Part shown: positions 43,490-52,900 of the stretch, piece after piece
Layout: every line of letters starts with the position of its first letter
How positions within the stretch are numbered: position 1 is the first letter of the stretch
Origin: Lysobacter sp.
Lineage (GTDB): Bacteria > Pseudomonadota > Gammaproteobacteria > Xanthomonadales > Xanthomonadaceae
Length of the DNA: 64,000 nucleotides
Direction of reading: 5' to 3'
Assembly: GCA_013141175.1 (NCBI GenBank)
Contig: JABFRN010000001.1
Location: forward strand, 3,926,001-3,990,000
Translations under genes and position numbers: made by a program
Notes under the pieces: model-generated
Databases searched by the model: none
Told to the model about the DNA's origin: nothing
Seen by the model: the letters and a program-made list of their open reading frames with translations, nothing else

Positions 43490-46400
43490 CTATTGACAAC
43501 CGCAACCACGCCGAATTGCCTCGTTGCCAATCTTCAACACATCTCGAATGTTCTGCTCGTTGACAGATGCGCCTTTCAAGCTGCTGCCATCCACGATGCC
43601 TGAGCCGTGGCCTAGCCCGAGCAGATGCCCTGCTTCGTGCGCGAATGTGGAATCCCCCCATTGCCCCGGCGTATACCAAGCACCCCAATTCATATCAGCA
43701 GAATGGACCCAAGACGGCTCATTGCCAGACCTCACTGCGATTCCATTCGTTGTTCCTTGATGCCATGTCGATTGCGATGTGACGACCGTCTTGACGTTGA
43801 ACGAACCAAATTTCCCTGTCCATGCTTGTTGAATGGCATTCGTGATCTGCGCGATTTGCGCCTGCGTTGCGCCTTGGAAGTTGATAGGAATAGCAATGCC
43901 GATGTCGTTCCCCTTTTGACAGACATAGCCAACCAATCCAAGTGGATCGATCGACGCGATCGGATTCCCGCCCACATACCCGTACGTACTAATCCCCCCC
44001 GCCAGCCCAATCGGATCACTCTGCATATAGCGCCCAATCGTCGGCTCGTAGTCGCGGAAGCCGTTGTGCCATAGATTCGATTCCGCGTCGTAGTACTGGC
44101 CGGGAAAACCAAGGTGATAGCCGCCGATCTGATCCAATGCGATTCCGCGCTCGAAAGCACGGTTCGCAGCGCGCCACACGCGCTGCTGGCTGGTGTTGGT
44201 CACCATCTCCGGTCGACCAAGGTGGTCGCCATGCACCCAGTACAAGGTGTTGCCTTTGACCAGCCCCACCGGCTGGCCGCCCAGCCACAGATAGCTGGTC
44301 CACTGGCTGCCGATGCCGTTTCCGCTGGTGAAACGCTCCGCGAGCATGGTGTTCTGTCCCGCATAGACATAGCGAGTACTGTTGCCGCCGCCCTGGTACT
44401 TCAGCACGCGCTGGTCTTGCGCATTGAAACGATAGGTCGCGGTGAAACCATTGCGTGTGTGCGTCTTCGGACGCAGGTAAGCATCGTAAGTCGTGGCGTT
44501 GTATTGGCTATCCGCGTCGTGCCAGGCATCGATGTTGCCAACGGCATTGGTGTTGAACCAGCGCGTATTGCCGCCTGTGACTGCAGAGAGCAGACGATGA
44601 TTGCCGGCCGGATACCCGTAGGTGGTGGGCACGCCATTGTCGTTGCGGCTGGTCCGGTTGCCGACACCGTCATAGCCCATGGTCATGCTGTTGCCGGGCA
44701 TGATCTGCGAGATGACGCGGCTCATCGCATCATAGGCGTAGTCCTGGGTCAGGCCAGCATCCGCGCCGTTGGTGATCTTGGAGATCTCGTCGTTGGCGTT
44801 GTGCTGGTAGTACAGGCCCTGGACGCCATCGGTGTGGATCGCGGTGAGACGGCCGTCCAGGTCGATCGGCGTCAGTCGCTGCAGGTTGTTGCCGTAGGTC
44901 CAGTTGCTGATGCCGCCGAAGGGGTGATAGTTGATGGAACCAGCAATGACATTGGAAACGCCGTTCGCCGTGGTGGTGTTCATCAACGTCAACTTGCCGC
45001 CGCTGTAGCCATAACCGACGCTGACGCCGCTGGGATAGCTGATGCCCGTGACGCGGCCCACGGTGTCGTAGACATAGCCCGTCCAGTCGTCCGTCGCCAG
45101 ACCTGCAGTGAAGTCGCGGGTGACCGAAACCTGCCCTTGTGGCGTGTAGCCGTAGTGCCGGGAACCATCGCCATAGTTGGCCTCGCACAGGCGACCTTTG
45201 CCGTTCTGACACCAGTCGTAGCCATAGGCACGCCCCTGCAGGCTGGTGCCATACCAGGTCAGGCGGCCAAGGCCGTCGTAGGCGTAAACCAGGCCGGTGC
45301 CGTCGGCCCGGCTCATGCTTGTCAGCTGTCCTGCTGCATCGTGCTGGAAGCTACTGACCCCAGTGTCCGGACTGCTCTGCGCCCAGAGTTGACCGAAACC
45401 GTCGAAAACGTATGTGGTATTGAGATTGCGCGGGTCGACGACCTTGGTGATGCGATCGTCGGCGTTGTACTCGAAGCGGGTCACGGCATTGAGCGGGTCC
45501 GTTGAAGTCGACAGCCGGCCCAGCGCGTCGTAGGTCATGGCCGTGGGCCGATTAGACGAATCGGTGACGGTCTTGACATTGCCGTTGTCGTCGTACGCAT
45601 AGCGGACGTTCTGGCCGTGATTACCGCGACGCGCGCGGACGCGACCCATCTCGTCGTAATCGACGAAAGCGGTTTGGGTGATCGTCGGCACTTCCACCCA
45701 GATCTGTTCTTCCTCCACGCACTCCAATACGCCCTCGATGGTCATCCAGCGCTTGCACTGGGTCTCGAAATGGCCGACAAGCTTGCGGTTGTCGACCCGA
45801 GTGACATTGCCCATCAGATCGTAGGTATACAGCTGATCCTCCTTGCTCGCGCCACCGGCGACAGTGCCGTTCGCAGTGCGCCACGTGCGCGTCAGGCGAC
45901 GCGCTGCGTCATACTCGTAGCTGGTCGTCGCACCGTCTGCAGCAGTCACCGAAGCCAGCAGCCCCTGCGCGTTGTAGGTATTCACCGTGTCCGCAGCGGC
46001 TCCCGCGATCCAGCGTCGCAAGGTAGTCATGCGGCCCTGCGCATCGTAGATGATATCCACGATGTCGCCATTGGGGCCTGTGATTCGACCGGGCTGGCCA
46101 AGACCATTGTGATTGGAATAGGTCGTCGCATAGCCAAGGCTGTTGGCAATGGACAACATATCGCCGTATGGATTGTAACTGGTGACTACCGCATCGCCGC
46201 TACCGGAGATCGGCCCGTCTACGGTCACCGCAGCCAACATACCATTCGCATGTTTGGTATAGGCATACGTGGTGGTACGGGATTGATTGGCGACGCCGCT
46301 GGCTGAAAGGTTGGTGATCGTGATCGAGGACACGCGGTTTTCCGCGTCATAGACGATATCGGCGCGTTTCAGGCCTGAAACGACAATGCTCAGGATCCTG

Positions 46401-47791
46401 TTGCGTGTCGTATCCCAAGTGGAAAGCGTTGTGCGCGCCAGAGGTGTACCGACAGCATCCACCTGTTTTATAAGCTGACCCTTGGCATTGTAATCATAGT
46501 CAACAAGATTGCCATTGAAGTCACTGACGATGTCGTCATAGCCATTTGTATCGTAGTTGTACTCTCGATAATTCGCGAAACAATGCGTTGATGCGAACCC
46601 ATCGACACTCACCGGATTGCCATTTTGAAAGCTGTAACTGGTCTGTTTTCCAAGTGGATTTGTTTCGGTAGTAAACTTCACCCCTTCGCCATTTGCAGCG
46701 TATGTAAAGGTGTAGCGGTCTTTACCTCCGCCGTGTTCTGTGCTGATTACTTTTCCGTTGGGACTGTAGTCATACCAGGAGTAACGGACGCCGCCATAGC
46801 TTTTACCTGTGAGCGCACCGAGCTGATCGACTTTCTCGTAGTGATAGGCGATGGTCGTCGCCGGGCTTCCTGGTTTTGATGTCGCCGAGAGCAGATGCAG
46901 GCCGGCGCCGAAACGGTTCGTCAAATAGGCGTAACCGAAGTAGTTTCCGGCGGGGTCGCGGACGGATGTCAGCTGGCCGCTGGTCCAGATCAGATCGATG
47001 TAGCGCCCGGACGTGTGTGTGACCCGGGTCGGGTAGGTGCCGCTGTAGCCGAAGGTCCAGCCGATGCCCTGTTCGTTCCTGATCTCATTCACATAGCCCG
47101 CGGACGAGTAACGCTCGACGAAGTTGTCTTCGTTGTAGAGCACATAGCTTCCATCGGACTGCTTTACTATTTTAGCGACCGGCGCAGGCTTTTCTTCATA
47201 AAAAATTCCGTCCGATACGTTTCTGAAAAAGCGAAGGCGTTTCCCATCCGGCCGATGCGCCCAGATGACCGTATTGGCACCTATGCCGCATGTACCGCCT
47301 CCAGGACGCGGGTAACAGCTGTTGACCTGACTGGTGCCGAAGCTGAGTTTATAGTCGAGGTTGCTCAACCAATGCTTGCCGAATATTCCAACCCCAGCCC
47401 ATTGACGATTATATGTCCGGGCCAGAGAAAGCCCCATCTCGCCTTGAGAGAAGAAATCGGTTTCTGGATCGATCTTGTTACCTGTCGATAAAACCACCGG
47501 GTTGCCGCTGGTGCCATTGCCATTGCTGCCGACGCCATCTGATTCAGTTTCACTGCAATCCTTGTCCTCTTGGCGGGAATCGTCATCGCCATTCTCGACG
47601 GATCCACCACCTCCCTCAAATTGGGGGGAAAAGCGAAAGTTCAGAGACATGAGGTAAATCTGTAGATTTGTGTTGCTGACCACTCCACTCCCGACAATCG
47701 TCTGGGTGGGCAAATCATCATCATCGGCAAAGGTCATGTTCGGCCACAGGCAACACATGAGCATTCCCGTTAACAACAGTCGCAGTCGCAT
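43490..47791 (-). CDS. Secreted RHS repeat protein with a C-terminal zinc-protease-like tip
   Basis: The 1433-aa protein has a Sec signal (MRLRLLLTGMLMCCLWPNMT, FADDDD). A DUF6531-type N-terminal domain (NPVVLSTGNKIDPETDFFSQ, GEMGLSLARTYNRQWAG) and many YD repeats follow. The core ends in HGDHLGRPEMVTNTSQQRVW, ESNLWHNGFRDYEPTIGRYM, QSDPIGL and a final DPLGL. About 147 residues follow this boundary, with FAHEAGHLLGLGHGSG near residue 1385. This HExxHxxGxxH pattern is the zinc site of metzincin-like proteases; no Met-turn is evident. The frame is open 21 codons further upstream (47854), but the listed ATG gives a normal signal peptide. No PAAR domain or T6SS genes are near. Confidence 0.9.
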   Translation of the reverse strand: MRLRLLLTGMLMCCLWPNMTFADDDDLPTQTIVGSGVVSNTNLQIYLMSLNFRFSPQFEGGGGSVENGDDDSRQEDKDCSETESDGVGSNGNGTSGNPVVLSTGNKIDPETDFFSQGEMGLSLARTYNRQWAGVGIFGKHWLSNLDYKLSFGTSQVNSCYPRPGGGTCGIGANTVIWAHRPDGKRLRFFRNVSDGIFYEEKPAPVAKIVKQSDGSYVLYNEDNFVERYSSAGYVNEIRNEQGIGWTFGYSGTYPTRVTHTSGRYIDLIWTSGQLTSVRDPAGNYFGYAYLTNRFGAGLHLLSATSKPGSPATTIAYHYEKVDQLGALTGKSYGGVRYSWYDYSPNGKVISTEHGGGKDRYTFTYAANGEGVKFTTETNPLGKQTSYSFQNGNPVSVDGFASTHCFANYREYNYDTNGYDDIVSDFNGNLVDYDYNAKGQLIKQVDAVGTPLARTTLSTWDTTRNRILSIVVSGLKRADIVYDAENRVSSITITNLSASGVANQSRTTTYAYTKHANGMLAAVTVDGPISGSGDAVVTSYNPYGDMLSIANSLGYATTYSNHNGLGQPGRITGPNGDIVDIIYDAQGRMTTLRRWIAGAAADTVNTYNAQGLLASVTAADGATTSYEYDAARRLTRTWRTANGTVAGGASKEDQLYTYDLMGNVTRVDNRKLVGHFETQCKRWMTIEGVLECVEEEQIWVEVPTITQTAFVDYDEMGRVRARRGNHGQNVRYAYDDNGNVKTVTDSSNRPTAMTYDALGRLSTSTDPLNAVTRFEYNADDRITKVVDPRNLNTTYVFDGFGQLWAQSSPDTGVSSFQHDAAGQLTSMSRADGTGLVYAYDGLGRLTWYGTSLQGRAYGYDWCQNGKGRLCEANYGDGSRHYGYTPQGQVSVTRDFTAGLATDDWTGYVYDTVGRVTGISYPSGVSVGYGYSGGKLTLMNTTTANGVSNVIAGSINYHPFGGISNWTYGNNLQRLTPIDLDGRLTAIHTDGVQGLYYQHNANDEISKITNGADAGLTQDYAYDAMSRVISQIMPGNSMTMGYDGVGNRTSRNDNGVPTTYGYPAGNHRLLSAVTGGNTRWFNTNAVGNIDAWHDADSQYNATTYDAYLRPKTHTRNGFTATYRFNAQDQRVLKYQGGGNSTRYVYAGQNTMLAERFTSGNGIGSQWTSYLWLGGQPVGLVKGNTLYWVHGDHLGRPEMVTNTSQQRVWRAANRAFERGIALDQIGGYHLGFPGQYYDAESNLWHNGFRDYEPTIGRYMQSDPIGLAGGISTYGYVGGNPIASIDPLGLVGYVCQKGNDIGIAIPINFQGATQAQIAQITNAIQQAWTGKFGSFNVKTVVTSQSTWHQGTTNGIAVRSGNEPSWVHSADMNWGAWYTPGQWGDSTFAHEAGHLLGLGHGSGIVDGSSLKGASVNEQNIRDVLKIGNEAIRRGCGCQ

Positions 47792-48038
47792 GCAACGCTT
47801 CGGTTGCGAAGCTGAAAGAGGCGGCTCAGTGCTGATCATTTCCATGCGGACCATATGATTTTCCAGATTGTGGATCGATTTCGTGGATCCGATACCGCAT
47901 ATCGCACTTTGACGCTACATGCCGACCAAAACTGCTTTTAACAAGAAATTACATGATCGGTCAAATCGCCGATCCCAATGGCAGAGATGCACCCAGAGCC
48001 TCGGAACTCGATATGCGCCGCAGAACCCGAGGCTTTCC

Positions 48039-48809
48039 TCAGGTCACGAACTGCTCGCTGAGGATGCGCTCTTCGAGATTGTGCTCGGGATCGAACAGCA
48101 GGGTCACCATGCGGTCGCGGGATTCACGGATCGCCACTTCCACCACATCGCGGACTTCGTGCGAGTCGGCGGTGGCGCTGACCGGGCGTTTGTAGGTATC
48201 GAGCACGCGGAAGCGCACTTCGGTATCGGCCTTGAGCAGCGCGCCGCGCCAACGCCGTGGCCGGAACGGCGCGATCGGCGTCAACGCGATCACGCCGCAG
48301 CCCAGGGGCAGGATCGGGCCGTGCGCGGAAAAGTTGTAGGCGGTGCTGCCGGCCGGCGTCGCCACCATCACACCGTCGCAGATCAGCTCGTCGAGGCGCG
48401 TCTGGCCATTGAGCTCGATCGAGATGTGCGCGGCCTGGCGGGTCTGGCGCAGCAGCGAGACCTCGTTGTACGCCAGTGATGACACGCTTGCGCCGGATTC
48501 GGTGAGTACCTGCATTTCCAGTGGACGCAGCTTGGCGGGCTCCGCGGCGGCGAGGCGTTCGAGCAGATCGCCCGACTCGAACTGGTTCATCAGGAACCCG
48601 ACCGTGCCGAGCTTCATGCCGAAGACCGGCCGTCCGAAACAACCATGCCGGTGCAGCGTGTGCAGCATGAAACCATCGCCACCGAGCGCGCAGATGATGT
48701 CGGCGTCATCCGGTGCGCACTGTCCATGGCGCGCGACCATCGTCGTAAGCGCCGCCTGCGCATCGGCGGTCGTGCTGGCGAGGAAGGCGATCTTCGGCGA
48801 TGTCGACAT
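48039..48809 (-). CDS. nadK: NAD kinase
   Basis: The 256-aa enzyme phosphorylates NAD to [24 protein letters not shown] carries the GGDG motif, with [14 protein letters not shown] after it. [20 protein letters not shown] and GPILPLG form the NAD-binding and catalytic part. The length is typical of the shorter xanthomonad form. It is divergent from the GH25 lysozyme gene. Confidence 0.96.
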   Translation of the reverse strand: MSTSPKIAFLASTTADAQAALTTMVARHGQCAPDDADIICALGGDGFMLHTLHRHGCFGRPVFGMKLGTVGFLMNQFESGDLLERLAAAEPAKLRPLEMQVLTESGASVSSLAYNEVSLLRQTRQAAHISIELNGQTRLDELICDGVMVATPAGSTAYNFSAHGPILPLGCGVIALTPIAPFRPRRWRGALLKADTEVRFRVLDTYKRPVSATADSHEVRDVVEVAIRESRDRMVTLLFDPEHNLEERILSEQFVT

Positions 48810-48996
48810 GCAAAGTCCTCATGGACGTGTACGGGACCCGTGAATACTGTCACGTCCAGCGGGACGCATACCCACTATCTTCAGCGTTCCCGGCGCTTCA
48901 GGCAACGCCGACGCCACGCACGGGACACCTGACCGCATCGGGACGAGACGGCGCCATGCACCTCACCGCTGCCCATCGCTTCATGGAGGAAACACA

Positions 48997-49881
48997 ATGC
49001 AGTCGTTCAAACCGCTTGTCGTCGCAGTGCTTGCGACCGTTGCCATCGCTTCCGCACAGGCGGCCGATCCGCCCCGGGCCGAATCGTCGCCCGCCCTGGA
49101 ATCGAACTGGCTCGACCGCCTCGACACCCGCATCCCGTCTTCGCTGGCGGCGTACATCGTCGTCAACGATCACCCCATGGGCTCGCAGATCCGCATCCAC
49201 GAAGGCAAGGCGCAGATGCCATCGCCGACATCGGCGATCGTCATCTCCGCGACAGCCTCGGTCAAAGGCATGGACGTCAGCGGCTGGCAGGGCAACGTCA
49301 ACTGGTCTTCCGCCTACGCCAACGGCGCACGTTTCGCCTATGTCAAAGCGACCGAAGGGACCACCTACACCAATCCCTATTTCGCGCAGCAATACAACGG
49401 CTCGTACAACGTCGGCATGATCCGCGGCGCGTACCATTTCGCACTGCCGGGCAATTCCAGCGGCAGCGCGCAGGCGGATCATTTCGTCAATCACGGCGGT
49501 GGCTGGTCCGCCGACGGCAAGACCCTGCCCGGCGCGCTGGACATGGAATACAACCCCTACGGCGCGACCTGCTACGGCCTGACCAAGACCGGCATGGCCG
49601 CGTGGATCACGTCCTTCAGCAACCGCTATCGCGCCCGCACAGGCCGCTATCCGTCGATCTACACCAGCACCAGCTGGTGGACACAGTGCGTCGGCACTTC
49701 GGGCAACTTCAGCGCGACCAGCCCACTGTGGATCGCGCGCTATTCCAGCTCCGTCGGCACGCTGCCGTATGCGTGGACCTACCATACGTTCTGGCAGTTC
49801 GCCGATTCGGGCGTTTTCCCGGGCGATCAGAACCTATTCAACGGCGCCTATAGCCGACTGCAGGCGCTGGCGCGCGGCTGA
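48997..49881 (+). CDS. Secreted GH25 family lysozyme (muramidase)
   Basis: The 294-aa protein has a signal peptide (MQSFKPLVVAVLATVAIASA, cleavage at QAA). A linker of about 70 residues comes before the GH25 barrel. VKGMDVSGWQGNVNW holds the first catalytic-site Asp. FAYVKATEGTTYTNPYF, IRGAYHFALPGNSSG and the DxE pair in GALDMEYNPYGATCYG match the Streptomyces-type lysozymes, and WIARYSSS and WTYHTFWQFADSG end the domain. It cleaves peptidoglycan between MurNAc and GlcNAc, probably as a lytic weapon on other bacteria. Confidence 0.94.
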   Translation: MQSFKPLVVAVLATVAIASAQAADPPRAESSPALESNWLDRLDTRIPSSLAAYIVVNDHPMGSQIRIHEGKAQMPSPTSAIVISATASVKGMDVSGWQGNVNWSSAYANGARFAYVKATEGTTYTNPYFAQQYNGSYNVGMIRGAYHFALPGNSSGSAQADHFVNHGGGWSADGKTLPGALDMEYNPYGATCYGLTKTGMAAWITSFSNRYRARTGRYPSIYTSTSWWTQCVGTSGNFSATSPLWIARYSSSVGTLPYAWTYHTFWQFADSGVFPGDQNLFNGAYSRLQALARG

Positions 49882-49905
49882 GCGATCGCTGCACTGAAAC
49901 GCGAA

Positions 49906-49927
49906 CGGCCCCGGAAACCCGGGGCCG
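49906..49927. terminator. Hairpin between converging lysozyme and glutamate dehydrogenase genes
   Basis: CGGCCCCGG and CCGGGGCCG form a 9-bp stem with a four-base loop. There is no long T run on either side, so it may act as a weak bidirectional terminator. Confidence 0.55.
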
Positions 49928-49960
49928 TCCTACACGTCATCCGAACAGATCCCGCGCCGA

Positions 49961-52900
49961 TCAAGCCCCTGCCGACAACATCGACAGCCGCCGCACCGCA
50001 ACCGAAGCGGTCGGATAGTCCAAGGTCTTCTGCGCCGCCAACTCACCCAGCATCGCCAGCGTGAAACGCAGCGAAGCGTCGTCGCGTTCGATCCAGTGCT
50101 TGAGCTTGGCGTCGGCGGTCGCGCCGGGCGTGTCGAGCACCTGCATCGTCAGCAGGCGCTGCTGCGCCGCGAGTTCGTCGCGCAGCGAGCCGCGTGCGAC
50201 CGCATGCCAACGACCGTCGACCGCCAGCGTGTCGATCTGCGCGTACAGCCACGGCAGCTTCAGCGCTTCGCCGAGACGGAAATGCGCCTTCGCGATATCC
50301 ACCGGCTTGAGCTTGCGCGCACGCGCGACTTCGATGATGTCGCAGCACCATTCGAGATACGGCAGCGCCGCCAGCTGTTTGGCGAGCGATTCCGGCAGCC
50401 CCTTGGCTTTCCAGTCGGCATAGCTGGCGTCGTAGGCCGGCCGCATCGTCGGCGGCAGGATGCCCGAACCGGCGCGGATTTCGCGGAAGCCGTCGTGATA
50501 GCGCTCGACCGCCGTGGCGATGCCCGGAATCGGGCCCGGGCGCGACAGCAGCCAGCGCGTCATCGAACGCTGCAGATTCCAGATCACCTGCAACGCATCG
50601 ACCTGCACCGACTCCGGCACCCTGCCGTCGAGTGCATCGATCTGCGCCCACAGATCGCGTGCGTCCAGCGTTTCGCGGGTGATGGTGAAGGCCTTCGCGA
50701 CTTCGCCCGGGCTGCGGCCGGTGTCCTCGGTCATGCGCAGGATGAAGGTCGCGCCCATGCGGTTGACCAGCGAGTTGGTCACCGCAGTGGCGATGATCTC
50801 GCGCTTCAGGCGGTGCTGTTCCATGGCCTTGGCGTATTTCTTCTGCAACGGCCCGGGGAAATAGCGCACCAGCTCCTTCGACAGATACGGGTCTTCCGGC
50901 ACATCGGAATCGAGCAGTTGCTGGAACAACACGATCTTCGAGTACGACAGCAACACCGACAGCTCCGGCCGGGTCAGGCCGATCCGGCGCGATTTGCGTT
51001 CGGCGATCTCGCTGTCGCTGGGCAGGTATTCGATCTGCCGGTCGAGCAGGCCCTGCGATTCGAGGGTACGGATGAAATGCTGCTTGGACCCGAGCCGCGA
51101 CAGGCTCATCCGCTGCATCAGGCTCAAAGCCTGGTTCTGGCGGTAGTTGTCGTTGAGCACGAGCTGCGCGACTTCGTCGGTCATCGATGCCAGCAGCGCA
51201 TTGCGCTCGGGCATGGTCAGCTTCTTGCGCTGCACTTCCGCATTGAGCAGGATCTTGATGTTGACTTCGTGATCGGAGGTATCGACGCCCGCCGAATTGT
51301 CGATGAAGTCGGTGTTGAGCAGCACCCCGTTGAGCGCGGCGTCGATGCGACCGAGCTGGGTCAGGCCGAGATTGCCGCCCTCGCCCACCACTTTGCAGCG
51401 CAGCTCGCCGCCGTTGACGCGCAGGCCGTTGTTGGCGCGATCGCCGACATCGGCATGGGTTTCGCTCGCGGCTTTGACGTAGGTGCCGATGCCGCCGTTC
51501 CACAGCAGGTCGACCGGCGCCTTCAGGATCGCATTCATCAGTTCCATCGGGCTCATCGCCGCGACATCCGGCTCGATGCCGAGCACCGCCCTGATCTCCG
51601 GCGACAGCGGAATCGACTTGGCCGAGCGCGGATGGATGCCGCCGCCCTTGCTGATCAAGGTCTTGTCGTAGTCGTCCCAACTCGAACGCGGCAGCTTGAA
51701 CATGCGATCGCGTTCCTTGAACGAGATCGCGGCGTCCGGATTCGGGTCGAGGAAAATGTGGCGGTGATCGAACGCGGCCAGCAGGCGGATGTGCTTCGAC
51801 AACAGCATGCCGTTGCCGAACACGTCGCCGGACATGTCGCCGATGCCGACGCAGGTGAAATCGGCGGTCTGCGAATCGCGCGCCATCGCGCGGAAGTGGC
51901 GCATGACCGATTCCCAACCGCCGCGCGCGGTGATGCCCATGCCCTTGTGGTCGTAACCGACCGAGCCGCCGGACGCGAACGCGTCGTCGAGCCAGAACCC
52001 GTGCGCGCGGGCGATGCCGTTGGCGATATCTGAGAACGTCGCGGTGCCCTTGTCGGCGGCGACGACGAGATACGGGTCGTCGCCGTCGTGGCGCACCACG
52101 TCATCGGGCGCAACGATCTTGCCGCCGACGATATTGTCGGTGATGTCGAGCAGTCCGTTGATGAAGCGCTTGTAGCAGGCCACGCCTTCGTTGAACCAGG
52201 CATCGCGATCGACCGAGGGATCCGGCAGTTGCTTGCAGAAAAAGCCGCCTTTCGAGCCGACCGGCACGATCACGGTGTTCTTCACCATCTGCGCCTTCAC
52301 CAGGCCCAGCACTTCGGTGCGGAAATCCTCGCGACGGTCGGACCAGCGCAAACCACCGCGCGCGACCGGGCCGAAGCGCAGGTGCACGCCCTCGACGCGC
52401 GGGCCGCAGACGAAGATTTCGCGATAGGGGCGCGGCTTCGGCAGGTCGGGTACTTTCGATGCGTCGAATTTGAAGCTGAGGTAATCGGCGGGGCCGCCAT
52501 CGGCGCGTACGCCGTTCTTGTAACGGATGTAATAGTTGGTGCGCAGCGTCGCCTCGATGACGCTGACGAAACCGCGCAGGATGCGGTCTTCGTCGAGGCT
52601 GGACACGCCGTCGAGCAAGGCCTTGATCGCCTGGCGTGTCGCATCCAACTGGGTCTGGCGCTTGCCGGAACGCGCCGCGATCACCGGCTCCACCGCCGTC
52701 AACATCGCCGTGTCGTCGCCGGCGAGCGCCGACAGCTGGCGACGGAACAATTCCATGCCGGCCTTGATGTCGGCCTTGCTTTCGGTACCGGTCACCGGAT
52801 CGAAGCGCGCCTCGAACAGTTCGATCAGCAGGCGGGCGATGATCGGATAGCGCGCGAACGTGCCTTCGACATAGCTCTGCGAGAACGGCACGCCGACCTG

